Part shown: piece by piece, positions 36,358 to 46,905 of the stretch
Layout of the letters: every line of letters starts with the position of its first letter
Numbering within the stretch: the first letter of the stretch is position 1
From: Hypomyces perniciosus
Lineage: Eukaryota; Ascomycota; Sordariomycetes; Hypocreales; Hypocreaceae
Direction of reading: 5' to 3'
Assembly: GCA_008477525.1 (NCBI GenBank)
Contig: SPDT01000013.1
Coordinates: forward strand, 1,101,501 to 1,165,500
Length of the DNA stretch: 64,000 bases
Program-made: the position numbers and the translations under genes
The notes under the pieces: generated by a model
Seen by the model: the letters and a program-made list of their open reading frames with translations, nothing else
Databases searched by the model: none
Told to the model about the DNA's origin: nothing

Positions 36358-37285
36358 TCTGGCCGAATCTGCCTCGGTTTTTGTCCTTAGAGTATTGTCA
36401 GTCGGGTTAAGCTCGTTTGGGACGTCTATGGTGCGGACATGTCCGGCAATTTAGGGAAACCCACACGATTAGGAGTGCTTTCTTCGATAGAGCCAGTTTC
36501 GATAGATCCTATATTCAGAGATATTGAGTCTCAGGGTGAGCTATCTCAAAAGAACATAAATGCGTACTCCAGGATCGTTCTGCTTCCTTTGCACTTCAAC
36601 GTCATACTGGCCAACCTTTACAGTATGCTACATCACGGCAATACACACAGGCAAAAGCCCAAACAAGCCCTTAAGCCTTACTGAGGGAGCATCTCGTCTT
36701 CTTCTAGATGGTTTGCTAGAGTCGCTTGTATTACGGCTGGTGGATGGGCTTCTCTGCTAGTCGGGCAATAGAACAGTAATACTTAAATTTAAGGCCTTTA
36801 AATAAAAAGTCAAATATAATTAAAATACCGCCCAGCTAGAACAGACCCTCACAATTTTTATCAACCATGCACAGGCCATAGTTATAAAACCGCTGATCAT
36901 CCTCCGCCTTAGATGGGATGTTGCCAGGCGGCTGCCTAAAATTCAGCGCAGATACAGACCTGGGCTATCACGCATACCCTACAGCTACCTCGAGCCTGAA
37001 CTCTCATGTTAAGGTATATTCTTTTGAGCAGAAAGAGTCTCCTTTTCTAGCCAATAGAACTGCAAGCTGGAGTTATTTGTTTCCCAAGTCAGCGCCATGT
37101 TTGCAAGCTCGGACAATTTTACGTCATCTCACCGGCAAGTCGGCACTGCAAGGCTGGCTCAGCGGTGTAAGCCTACAATTCACAAAGAGAGACTCAGCGT
37201 TGGCAGCACTCAGATTCTATGTGAATATACCAAGATGGCACAGGATATATACAATGATTATAAAGATAGCTGCTTTAACAAACTG
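36358..37285. other. Gene-free DNA after the isochorismatase-like gene
   Basis: Balanced composition turning AT-rich near 36770-36850. Two plus-strand open frames (36439-36684 and 36918-37289) show no motifs, biased composition or family features, and I do not call them genes. The far end abuts the truncated 3' side of the MULE transposase relic, so part of this may be decayed transposon. Confidence 0.45.
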
Positions 37286-38453
37286 TTAGTTATAGGCAGT
37301 TACTAGGCAGGCATGACTTCTGTAGCCTCTGATTCGCTTATCTTTTTCATTGACCCATAGGTACTTCTGCTTTGACTTAAGCAGGACGTTAGAGTTGATG
37401 TGGTGGATACACAGTTGCTGCTGTGCATCAAGAAACTGATCGTTTAATGCAGCTTTCATCTGGCCATCGAAATCGGTGATGATCACGTCCGGTGGTCGGA
37501 TGGAGTGCTGCTCTGCTAGCTGTCGCATGCTCTCGGAAAGGAATTGGAAACCTTCTCTCCTTTCATTATCAATCAGGCCGAAGGCAGCATTATAGACAGA
37601 GCCTAGGCATGTCTGTCCTGTTGCTTGAAATAAGGGGAGCTTGAAGCGATTGGTGTTATAGGTGTTATCAAAGCTGACAACCTCGGGAAATCGCTTCCAT
37701 ATCCGGAGGCAGTAAGGGAAGGTCCAGACAAGGCCAACAAGGCGGTTCGGCTCGTCGTCCGCCCATTTAACGAAATAGGGACGCTCCGTCTCGTCAAACA
37801 GCTTGTCCCGGTTAATACGAGACCTGGCGTTGTAGATATCCTTTCGTGTAAGAGATGACTCGGGATGCTCTTCCTGGACGATGGCACGTTCGTTACGGGC
37901 TCGGATTCCGACCCGTCGGCTTGTAGATTCGACCGTTGCCCTGACATGGTCAGTTAGTCTCCTATGGGATGGATGGGCGGATGGTCCAAGGGTTCGGATG
38001 TTGTCGTAAGAGCCACTTCCCCTCCTCTAACGCCTCCGCAATAACCATCCATCTACATCCACACTTTCGAGACCTCCGTTCTCGGAGGCCTGCGCCCCAA
38101 CTAGGCGTTGGATTAAACCGCAGCTCCCATGGCGGTTCGTTTAGCCCACGCGACCCATGGGGTCGTGGAACTGTCGTGAACGTCTCAGGGTGTGAGGCAA
38201 AAATATTATAGAGGGCCCCGTCGTCTCCGATGCCATAGTGTCGGCCAATACTCGTCTTTGTGCTGTTAGACGAAGGTGGTCGTGAACTGTCGGATTGATT
38301 TTGCCGCTGTCGCTTCCGAGGACGAGCCTGATAGTTACGTCGTTGTTGGCTGCTCACTGAGTCGGATAGAGAGTCGGGCTGGCACATGATGCCGGCCTTG
38401 GTCGGGTTATGAGAGTGTCGCGCGCACGGATGAGAATTTGGACGAAAGAACAC
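37286..38453 (-). pseudogene. MULE (Mutator-like) transposase relic, frameshifted and 3'-truncated
   Basis: From about 38025 down to 37286 one frame stays open for over 240 codons. It carries HPSHRRLTDHVR, then VVSFDNTYNTNRFKLPLFQATG (first catalytic Asp) and IITDFDGQMKAAL with CIHHINSNVLLKSKQK (second Asp), all hallmarks of the MULE transposase domain. The third acidic residue and the C-terminus are missing: the frame ends after SHACLVTAYN. Upstream a different frame (38453 to about 37990) holds KCGCRWMVIAEALEEGKW, consistent with a FAR1-type zinc-binding N-domain, so a one-base shift near 38000 separates the two. Composition is normal, with no RIP stops, unlike the LTR elements. No terminal inverted repeats were found. 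Confidence 0.85.
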
Positions 38454-38539
38454 CTAAGTTTCTATAGAAATGATAGACAGGGCCTACTTGAATGCAAAGA
38501 CTATTAAAGCTGACGCCTGGTTTGGAACGCTTCGCATAG

Positions 38540-39130
38540 CACTCAAAAACCGACGAGCATATACAGCCTAGCCGAGTCCTGGAGTCTCTTGAGCCGGTCG
38601 CAAAGCATCTCAAGGATCTTAGTATCGAATTCCACTACAATGCACAGGATGATATCTCGCCTCTGACAAGAGAAAACCTGGATTCATTTATTCGCCTAGA
38701 GATCCTTAGACTGGATTGGAGGTCTTATTGTCGAGAAGAGTCACATATAGGCGACATCTCAACCTCCGAGGACGACCCTGTCTCCGAGGAACACCTTGCG
38801 ACTTGCTTGACAGATCTCCTCCCGCAGACAGTCCGGGTGCTGATACTAATACAAGGCGACGATTTCCAAACCAATGATGCCCTCCATCTTGCAAGTGCCG
38901 TTTCCGCGAACAAATTTACAAATCTCCGCCACCTACATATCGAGACATCTTATAGCGGTAGCCCTACTAAAGCTGTAGAGGTTAAAAGGGCCACGATTGC
39001 ACAGTCCTTCGAGAAACCCGTGGATATTGCCGTGGTTGAGGCATTCATGGGGACTACAGTGCGTGTATGGGAGCGATTCGTCAATACGTGGTTCCCGTAT
39101 GATTGGGATGTTCCATCAGCTAGCCTGTAG
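38540..39130 (+). pseudogene. LRR/F-box-like protein remnant (C-terminal part)
   Basis: A frame without ATG runs from about 38537 to the stop at 39130 (about 195 codons). It has spaced Leu-rich segments, for example VLESLEPVAKHLKDLSIEF, FIRLEILRLDW, LLPQTVRVLILIQGDD and FTNLRHLHIET, like the irregular leucine-rich repeats of fungal F-box proteins. A TAG lies directly upstream in frame, and another frame just before it (MIDRAYLNAKTI...) may be an earlier part after a frameshift. No F-box is visible. I judge it a decayed fragment; it begins where the MULE relic ends. Confidence 0.45.
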
Positions 39131-39343
39131 CTAATACTACCTGGACTGCGCATTGCTGTTTCCGCTAGGTTGTGACAATCATTAGAATGCCTCTCTACAT
39201 AGACTCATAAGTTTGTCTATCGACACGAAATAGAAGAGAGTATTAGGGTACAAAATCCCATGGAAGCAGATGACCTCGGTCTTTAGTCACCGGAGCTCCT
39301 TCTGCTTCATACACTTGCCAACGCAAACTCTCCCACACCATAC

Positions 39344-41068
39344 TTACAGCTCCATCATGACCTCCATAAACTTACCAAAGTCATCCGGTCGACCAACTCC
39401 CGAGATGGCATCCCAACCCTTGGCCGCCGGCCATCCGCCGGGTGTATCGGTGCCGAAAGTACAAGAATCACTGGTCCCGAGGAGAATGTCTGTCATGACC
39501 GCACGGACTCTGTTAGAGTAAATTGCCTTATTAATAAAGCCCAGCGACGGCTTGCCCTGCCGTAGCCGCTTGTCGTTGATCAACGCAATGAACGCCGCCA
39601 TGGTTGGAGTGCTTGCACTTGTGCCTCCTACAACACTGTCAAAGCCTCCTGTGACGACTTGGAACAGCTCACCAAAGGTACTGATGTCTGGCAGCGCCCG
39701 CATACTCGCGTTGTAGTACTGATGGAGATGCCCGTCAAGCTGCTTGATGTAGGGCTCGATGACGCCGGCCTACCACGGTGGTTGCGAGAAGAGGACGGAG
39801 AAGCCTCCACCGCTGTTGGAACCACCTGTCCCATTAAACTTGCCGTTACCAGTGGCACCAACCGATGTCATGTATGGACACGAGGCCGGAAACGCTGCCA
39901 TGGTGACATTGTGCTTCCCGTCGGCGGTCTGGCAGGGAACTGGCGCGCCGGTGCCGGCTGCTCCGCCATCCCCTGATGCGGAAAGGATGGTCATGCCGCG
40001 GGCCGAGAGCATAGCCACGGCAGAGCACGTCCGAGTTGCGTAGTCGACCGGGATATAAGGTTCGTCGGGGGCATAGGAGATGGTGAGAACGTGAGGAAGT
40101 TGGTCATCTGGCAAGTCCAGGAGATAGTTGAAGAGATTGAGATACGGTTCCGCGCCGTCATTTGGTCCTTGACAGTATATCACGTTGGCCGGATAGCACA
40201 AGGCCATGGCGTACTCGAGGTCGAGCGACGACTCGTCGCCCGATTGCGACAGGACTTGCGAGTTGGTGGCGTTGGGAAGCAATTTGATCGAGAAGTTGTA
40301 GCCTGTCGCTGCAATATCTGGTGCAGATTCTTTGAGAAATTGGTGCGCATCGGCAAAGTTGGCGTTCTGCCCTAAGAAGCCGGCGACGGCGAATCGGACG
40401 GGCGAAGCCCCCTTTGTCGGCGGGTGGTAGTTGATGTTGAAGGCCTCTCTCATACAGGCTGGCGAAACATTGTTTGCACACGGCACTCCCTGGTCAAGCT
40501 CAGAAATGCGTCGCCCAATGTGTGAGGTATCCTGTAGCCTGGATGAAGAAGATGAAGAAGGCATCTCTGGGGGCATGAAGTTGCTGATGGGGAGAATGAA
40601 CTGGATAGCCTCTAACAGCGCCTCTGGAATGGAGTACTGCCGAGCACGCAGTACAGACCTGTCTTTCCCTTTGAATACGTATTCCTCAAGCTTCGTCTGC
40701 AGCAACTTCTCAACCGTGCCCACCGTCGAGTGAAAATCGACCCATGTGCCTTTGGTGGTGGCACCACGGATGCCACTGTCGTCGAGCCACTTGATGACGC
40801 TGGCCTCGTCTCCTGCGCCAGGCGCGCTGAATGCCTCAACTTCATCTTTGGACAGGTGTGGGCTCTTGTCGTCAATCATCAACATGTGCTCTACTTGGAC
40901 GGCGCGCGGTTGTCGAAGTGCGATGCTGAGATGTACAGGCTGTGAGGCCAGAACATGCTGGTCCGCGATGCTCCATCCGCTGTGGATCAGAGCCGAGCTT
41001 TCAAAGACCTTGCCGTGGGCGCCCAGCGCTGCCAGAGCGATTCCGGTTAGGAGGAGTATTGGTGCCAT
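39344..41068 (-). pseudogene. Secreted sedolisin (tripeptidyl-peptidase, S53) with one premature amber stop
   Basis: The 575-codon frame (574 amino-acid positions plus a stop) is intact except TAG at codon 433 (39770-39772). Residues 1-19 form a signal peptide (MAPILLLTGIALAALGAHG); about 20-190 is the inhibitory prodomain. The peptidase part has the S53 Glu/Asp pair in DESSLD (E279, D283), the oxyanion Asp in SASGDGG (D367) and the nucleophile in GGTSASTP (S484), which lies after the stop. The C-terminal GWDAISGVGRP precedes the family's Ca-binding end. The frame after the stop stays open and conserved, including YYNAS and RALPDIS, so the lesion is recent or read through. No intron of plausible size and phase removes it. 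Such enzymes release tripeptides from proteins at acidic pH outside the cell. Confidence 0.88.
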
Positions 41069-41703
41069 AATTGCTTGTTTCCTCGCTGGTTGTTAGCTCC
41101 ACCCATATCAAAATCGTTGGGTCGTGCCATGGCCGCTATTTAAAAAAAAAAAAAAAAAAAAATTGCACAGCTTCAGGCTCGCCGAAAAGAGCGGAAGGTG
41201 TTGCATCGTAGTGCGGGACATCGTTTTGGCGAGTCTGCTCCTTGAGAGTTGCAGCAGGCAATTATGTATCTCGTATTCATGGGTCGTAATCATGGGTCGT
41301 ATTCAAGAACGGAGCGAACGGCGGAAAGTGGTTAGCACCAAGATTGATCGACCGGCATGATTACTAGTTTGGGCCGCCAGTTTGGGCAAGATACAAGAGC
41401 ATACTATGTATACCAGCTAGGCGTAGCCCGTTATGGAGCCAAGTAAGCGAGGTCCACTCTGCCATAGGGACAAGAGGTCAATCGCAATCCTTCGAGAGAG
41501 GAGGTGCTGGAGAGATGCGGAGGGGCTGGAACGGGTCGCCGACGATATTGCCGAGCCTGATGGCTCTGCCCCGGTAGAACATCCAATTTGGGGCGAGATG
41601 AAACAAGTGCGTTAACCCTACAGGCTAGAGATGCTACTGGAGCCTGTACGTGATGTGTAGTATGCGAAGTCATGTTCAATAACTTTTTGGACATTGGTCA
41701 TTA
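41069..41703. other. Intergenic region between sedolisin and HET gene
   Basis: This 635-bp stretch holds the presumed sedolisin promoter, with a run of about 20 A residues at 41142-41162 roughly 75-95 bp upstream of the start codon (poly-T on the gene's strand). Direct small duplications such as ATGGGTCGT (about 41279-41298) are also present. No gene is seen. Confidence 0.55.
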
Positions 41704-44331
41704 TCATTCCAGCTGAATGTTCATAAACTCCATCCCCTGCCTCTCAAATGCCTCTCCATGCATAATCCCATGCACATAACAATCTCCCACAAGCACGTAT
41801 TTGCCGTCTCCCTGCGGGCGCAGTATAAACGGGATCTTTGCCCCCGCCAGAATCCAAACCTGATCGCCGGGCCGTGTGCTTCTTGTTCCATTACCAAGAT
41901 AATTCTCATGTGTCCTGAAGATTCTTCTACTGGAGCCGAAGATACTTCTCAGGCGATTGAACTCGCGCGCGGAGAAGGAATGAGGAGAGGCTACTTTTGG
42001 GGGTTGGGTTGGCGCGTCGTCTTCTTCGGTGTCGGTCTCTTGATGGTCGTCTTTCTCTTTCCCCTCAACTTTGCCATCTGCTCTATTGGCTTCACCACAG
42101 CCGCTCTGCGGAGACTCGGCGGATTTGTCGAGTTGCTTCATCATGATGTCAAATTGGGAGAGAGGTTGATTAGCAAGGTTAAGCTTTGGGAGAGCTGTGC
42201 GGCTTTCCTCTGCCTTTTCTTGCTCGCGTTCCAGTTCTGTGTCGTTGAATGAAGGTTGTTCGATTTCGATTGGGGGCTCCCCCGATGCGACTGGTTTCCG
42301 TACGGATTGCGCATCGTGCTGCCTGGACGTGTGTTGTAGCTTTTCATTGCTGGGCTGAGGTGATCCTGCCACACTGTCCTGACACTCTTCTCCCTTCAAC
42401 TTGGTCCTTCTGGCTTCTTCGAATAGCTCGTCCTGCTGTGGGAATATTGCGGACGTGTGGTTTACAAAGCGAAACCATTCAGCCTCCTTCTCTGGATCTG
42501 AAAGGCCCTCCTCGCAATAGTATTCACGATAGGCAGTTTTGTTCTCTTCCATCCAAGTATCGTAAAACGCAGCCTTGAAATCGTCCGAAGCAGGATAGAT
42601 ATTCTCCTCAGAATTGCCGATGAGAGCTCTCCAGAGGACATCTCCGGGTGATAACTTCTCCGATGCCCAGGGATAAGCTGCAGGAAGACTCGCAGCGACG
42701 ACGCCCGATTTGCTTACAGAAAAGCTCTCAGATTCCACTACCTCTGTTACAACGTCCACCAAGGCTCCTCGAACTGGTAGAAGCTTTCCGTATGCGCCGG
42801 GCTCCTCAGGTGGCACCCAGCATACATTGCGCGATGCTAACCAATTATCCTCCTTGAATGGTTTCAATGCCCACATTGGCGTTTTATTCAACGTTGAAGT
42901 CCAATCTGGAACCCAAGAGGGAAGACTTGCAGGTCTCAACCCACTGTCGTCATTCTCTGAGCAATGACTCGTTCTTGACAGGAGCTCCAAGTCATTGCCA
43001 GACAATAGGATGTACCATGCGGCTTCGAGGTATACATCCGCTGTATCCAGGCGATAATTCGGGACTAGTGGTCTGCGGTATGGAGACACGAGGTCAGTGT
43101 CATGAACGTCTCTCTTCGCAATGTCCAATATAGCGTAAATCTTATCACGTGGATCACTTGAATCCGACCTCCGCGTGGAGTCAAGCAAGTGTAACATTGG
43201 TACGAAAGGGATGGTTTCCTCCGAGTTCGTGCCCAGTCGAAAACCGTAAGCTTCATCTCCTAGTCTCAACCCGTCACCGACACGTGTAGCTTCCAGCCGT
43301 ATGACGTTGTGAAACGAAGCTCCTGCGGCTCGGCCCGTCAATGTCGAGAAGAGGTTTCGGTCCGAATCTAGCCGTTCCTCGGTGGTGATGATCGGGCTAA
43401 GGTCCTCGAGAAACAACGGCTCATTGAATTTAGGTCCGTCCAACTCCATCCAGGCCCACATATCCATGGAGTCCCCAAGACTGCTCTCGTAGAGGATACA
43501 GGCGGCGTTGCTCAGACATGCCCATGGAAACGTCAAGAGCCCGCATTGCATCTGGATTAGCGGTGCGAAGGCCAGTTCCTGCATCACCCAAACTCTTCGA
43601 AACCAAGAGCGGTGGAAAAATGCAAAGACAGACCACCAGATGCTGGATGTGATTGGTGGTAGTTTCAGCGCTCTACAGCCGTCTTCATCTGTCATTGAGC
43701 GACAGGCTCTGGCTTGTAACTGTTGGATTTCTTGCATCTTGAAAATGATCTGAAGAGCTGGTCGTGTAAAGCTGTCTTCCGGCCCGAGCCAGATGATGAC
43801 CTTTCGGGTCTGGCGGTAGATGCGGCCCATCATGCCAACCTGGGTTGTTTTTTCATCCATGTCGCTTTGATTGATACAGATGGCATCGACCCATAGCTCA
43901 GTCGGAGGTAGTAAGCCCGCCGTTCTCCCAGATATCGTTCTCTCGTCATCGCCATCGCTGGCGATTTGATGCATTCGTTGCCAGGCGCCAAGGAAGTCGT
44001 ACAGGTTCTGGCCTACGTTTACGGCCCGACCATCGCAGATGACGGGATGTTGTTGATCCTCTAGGTTGTCGCGCTCCTCTTTAGTTTGGAACACAGAGAT
44101 CGGTCGGCCCCAGGTGTACGAGAGCGCGTCGTATTGCGGTTTATCATCGAGATTAACGGTTCTCGTGGCCAGACGGATAACAGCGCCATCACCTGCATCG
44201 GACTGGAGATGCAACAAGCGGATTGACGACGCTGTAGGCAAAGGCTTGTAGATAAATTTGAATTGGTCAAGATCTGTGTCTCGGACATGACGCTCTAGAA
44301 GGGGCGCAGACTCCAAGCCTGAAGAATTCAT
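41704..44331 (-). CDS. HET-domain protein (heterokaryon incompatibility family)
   Basis: A single-exon protein of 875 residues from the first in-frame ATG at 44331; a longer reading would need a TTG at 44370. The HET domain sits near the N-terminus: YDALSYTWG (67-75), LWVDAICINQ (146-155) and IYRQTRKVIIWLG (171-183). SDPRDKIYAIL follows around 400, as in most large HET proteins, then a charged, Gln/Glu/Ser-rich probably disordered stretch (about 630-770). The conserved C-terminal block comes last: GDQVWILAGAKIPFILR and YVLVGDCYVHGIMHGEAF. HET domains trigger cell death when unlike fungal strains fuse, in known cases; whether this one does is not shown. Intact and RIP-free. Tandem repeats lie 330-500 bp upstream of its start. 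Confidence 0.92.
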   Translation of the reverse strand: MNSSGLESAPLLERHVRDTDLDQFKFIYKPLPTASSIRLLHLQSDAGDGAVIRLATRTVNLDDKPQYDALSYTWGRPISVFQTKEERDNLEDQQHPVICDGRAVNVGQNLYDFLGAWQRMHQIASDGDDERTISGRTAGLLPPTELWVDAICINQSDMDEKTTQVGMMGRIYRQTRKVIIWLGPEDSFTRPALQIIFKMQEIQQLQARACRSMTDEDGCRALKLPPITSSIWWSVFAFFHRSWFRRVWVMQELAFAPLIQMQCGLLTFPWACLSNAACILYESSLGDSMDMWAWMELDGPKFNEPLFLEDLSPIITTEERLDSDRNLFSTLTGRAAGASFHNVIRLEATRVGDGLRLGDEAYGFRLGTNSEETIPFVPMLHLLDSTRRSDSSDPRDKIYAILDIAKRDVHDTDLVSPYRRPLVPNYRLDTADVYLEAAWYILLSGNDLELLSRTSHCSENDDSGLRPASLPSWVPDWTSTLNKTPMWALKPFKEDNWLASRNVCWVPPEEPGAYGKLLPVRGALVDVVTEVVESESFSVSKSGVVAASLPAAYPWASEKLSPGDVLWRALIGNSEENIYPASDDFKAAFYDTWMEENKTAYREYYCEEGLSDPEKEAEWFRFVNHTSAIFPQQDELFEEARRTKLKGEECQDSVAGSPQPSNEKLQHTSRQHDAQSVRKPVASGEPPIEIEQPSFNDTELEREQEKAEESRTALPKLNLANQPLSQFDIMMKQLDKSAESPQSGCGEANRADGKVEGKEKDDHQETDTEEDDAPTQPPKVASPHSFSAREFNRLRSIFGSSRRIFRTHENYLGNGTRSTRPGDQVWILAGAKIPFILRPQGDGKYVLVGDCYVHGIMHGEAFERQGMEFMNIQLE

Positions 44332-45347
44332 ATCGACGTAGGGATAAATATCAGGGCATGGCGACGCCAAGGTGCGGGGAAGAATCTACAGTGGTTCTTC
44401 GTAGCTTATACGTGGTACTTGGTCAAGTTAGGCGCTGGAAGTTGGATTATGTAATACAGTGAGTTACCTGAACCAGGAGCCAATAGGTTCAGCGGAAGTA
44501 TCTGTCCGCCGGCTTGTGGTCATTAGAGGAATGTTAAACAAGTCATTTTTGATCTATTAAATACCCTGGATCTTGAATACTTAATAATAAGGTTTGTAAC
44601 GATTGCAATTCGCGAAATAGCGTACCTCTAGAATAGGAAAGAAAAGAATGACGATCGGCTATAGATGGTGACTCTAGCTTGTAAGTATCTCACCTGTAAT
44701 GGACGATGACTCTTGACTGCCGGTGGCATGCTGATATAGATGGCGACTTTAGAAAGTAAGTATCTAACCCGCGACGGACGATGACTCTTGACTGCTGGGC
44801 GGCATGCTGATAGGAGTGGCGACTGTAGTAACGCTGAAGGAAAGCTGCGGTTGTTGTATGGAGTTCTCTACGGGAGTTTAAGCTCGGCCGATCATTAGCG
44901 GGTGTCTGTCTTTATCAGCAACAGTATCACAAAATATTAGATCAAATTGCCAGTTAAGCTCGATTCATTGATTGATTGATTCCTACACAGGGGACCAGTC
45001 TGTCTCTGGTCTGTAGTATTGTGTAGCACCGGTTGTAGTATGTCGGGCGTTTGGTGCTCTATTCACGTAGAAGATGTTGCCGATCTGTCCAAGAGCTCGT
45101 TGTTGTGGGATGTTGCAAACCTGGGTTAAAGACGCAGCGGCCATTGGCGAACAGCAAGAGGGACCTCGCGTCGTGTTGGCGTTACCAGACTGGAGATGAG
45201 CGACAATAGGGTTGTTATGACTGGCAAGAGGTGTAAGAAGCGACTAAGGAGCTTAAATAGCTGGGACTACGAAGCAGGTTAGATGAACAATACGTCGAGA
45301 GAGCCTCCATAGCTCAGTCCTAATAGTTTCAAGATTAAATCCATTTA
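44332..45347. other. Upstream region of the HET gene
   Basis: About 1 kb without a gene, of normal composition. It contains the tandem repeat at 44661-44829 and a short (TTGA)n run near 44966-44981. Its far end meets the rhodopsin-domain fragment. Confidence 0.5.
44661..44829. repeat. Tandem repeat, about 75 bp, 2.2 copies
   Basis: Copy 1 (44661-44735) and copy 2 (44736-44809) both run from ATAGATGG through GTAAGTATCT and GGACGATGACTCTTGACTGC to GCATGCTGAT. A partial third copy (TAGGAGTGGCGACTGTAG) follows. Copies differ by scattered changes. The repeat lies in the putative promoter of the HET gene. Confidence 0.85.
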
Positions 45348-45500
45348 TTGATTTCCGCTGGCTTACGTGTAAATCTCATCATCTGGACCGTGGCAGAACC
45401 CGGAATCTACCTCATCTCAGCCTGTCTACTGACGTACCGACCGCTTAGTGAGAAGTTCAATAGACCCGGCGGGAGGTTTGCTTCGAGATATGGGCCCAAA
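45348..45500 (+). pseudogene. C-terminal scrap of a rhodopsin-domain membrane protein
   Basis: The frame reads GLRVNLIIWTVAEPGIYLIS then ACLLTYRPL, matching the last transmembrane helix and the ACLPTLRPL-type motif of the fungal integral-membrane rhodopsin domain (family knowledge). A TAA stop precedes it by a few codons and no upstream helices are found. The frame stays open to 45749, but the later part looks unrelated. I read it as a truncated remnant, not an expressed gene. Confidence 0.55.
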
Positions 45501-45597
45501 AGTCGAGAAAGTCCGTATCGCCTTCAGTCGATTGAATCAGGCACACGAAGGCTGCAGCACAGGCCAGAGTCTGAAAATGGCATTGACGAGTTGAATC

Positions 45598-46613
45598 ATG
45601 ATGAGGGAAATCAGACAACAACAGCGAAATACGAAGCAAGATATAAAATGCAAACAGATAGGGCCTTGTTGCTCCTCGCTGCTGACCTGGGAACATTGCC
45701 ATGCAAAATACTCTTTGACTGCATCCTCTCTCGATCCGGAAGACTTTGACGAGGATATCTCCGATCTTGAAGAAATCAACGGCAAAAATGATGACGACAA
45801 CAATTCCATGGCCTCGGACGGCAAATTTGACTCTGAGTCCGCTGAATACGAATCCGAGTCTCTTTCCTACGGCACGAACGACGGCTTGACAGAGAGATCG
45901 GGTCCGATGCCGATTATTATTACGAGCTCAAGGACGAACGCAAAGAGCGAGAGCGCGAATTGCGGGACATCAGAGAACAAGAAATAAAAGCGAAGGAAGC
46001 CTAACGCATATTTGAAAGTGAAATGGAGAAAGAGGTGCAACAAGCATATGATCGTGCGCAGAAGAGCAACGCGGAAGGTGATTTGCCCCGTGTTGTTGAC
46101 CTTATTATGAGCAAGCATTTCTGCCTCTACTCCGTCGATCACGTGGACCATTATTACGATTCGGATATGTATCCTTCTAAGTACGTGGAGTTCTATCACT
46201 TGAACTACCAAGACGTACCATTACCAAACGAGCTATTACCGGACGAAGCTATACAGATCGATGGCCACGTATACTTTAATGTAAACTGTGGCTGTGACCT
46301 GGCTTCATTCACCCCTCCTAGAACGGCAGGGCGGGAGGAATTTCGGTTGAAGAGTCTCCATGGAGAATATCAACTCAAATTCCAATTCATCAGTAACGAC
46401 TACCTGATCATGACTGTTGGTCGAGAACTAGTCTTCCTGGACAGAGAGCCGACTGCGTCAGCTCCAGAAATCTTCCGGTTTATAGGTATCCGCTTTGACC
46501 GGGAGAAGGAGGCACAGAGACGAAAAGCGAAAAGGAAACGTTCAGCGTCACCTCGCGAATCTTGGTTTGAGATGAATCATCCTTCGGGGTCGTGGAACAC
46601 AGGTGGATGGTGA
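45598..46613 (+). pseudogene. Unknown fungal protein with acidic/coiled-coil N-part, broken by frameshift and stop
   Basis: The 3' part from ATG 46023 to 46613 is an open frame of 196 codons. It contains VDHYYDSDMYPSKYVEFYHL and APEIFRFIGIRFDREKEAQR and ends in a basic KRKRSASPR tail. Upstream in the same frame lies a highly charged helical stretch (DYYYELKDERKERERELRD) ending in TAA just before RIFESEMEKEVQQAYD; CAA (Gln) to TAA explains it. Still further upstream the natural-looking acidic sequence (LDPEDFDEDISDLEEI, about 45727-45780) is in another frame, so a frameshift near 45880 separates them. Either this is a pseudogene, or the 196-codon part is expressed alone. I do not recognise a named family. 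Confidence 0.5.
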
Positions 46614-46765
46614 TCATCATCCCTTTGGCGCATTGCTTTTGTAGATCCATCGTCATAAAGTATACACACATATACTGTGCGTCAATATACCAGAACCAGG
46701 GCCGGTGGGAAGAGGCAGAGAAACTCTGTGTATAGGTGATAGAGACGCGCAAGATAAATCTTGGG

Positions 46766-46893
46766 GTTAAGCCAGTTGAGCCAGTTGAGCCAGTTGAGCC
46801 AAGTTAAGTTAGTGAGTGGCAGTTGAGTTAGTGAGCGGGGTTGAGCCAGTTGAGCCAGTTGAGTTAGTGAAGCCGGTTAAGCCAGTTGAGTTA
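46766..46893. repeat. Minisatellite with 9-bp unit GTTGAGCCA
   Basis: Many imperfect copies of GTTGAGCCA, mixed with variants GTTGAGTTA and GTTAAGCCA, occupy about 128 bp downstream of the broken gene. No coding role is apparent. Confidence 0.85.
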
Positions 46894-46905
46894 CAGCGGG
46901 GCAAA

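Noticed and set aside
36439..36684. Open frame of 81 codons after the isochorismatase-like gene
   Set aside because: No motif and no supporting context; probably chance.
36918..37289. Open frame of 123 codons with ATG
   Set aside because: No recognisable domain or codon pattern; it overlaps the decayed end of the MULE transposase region.
39712..39780. Intron that would remove the amber codon in the sedolisin
   Set aside because: Candidate GT-AG pairs are under 60 nt, shift the frame, and would delete well-conserved residues.
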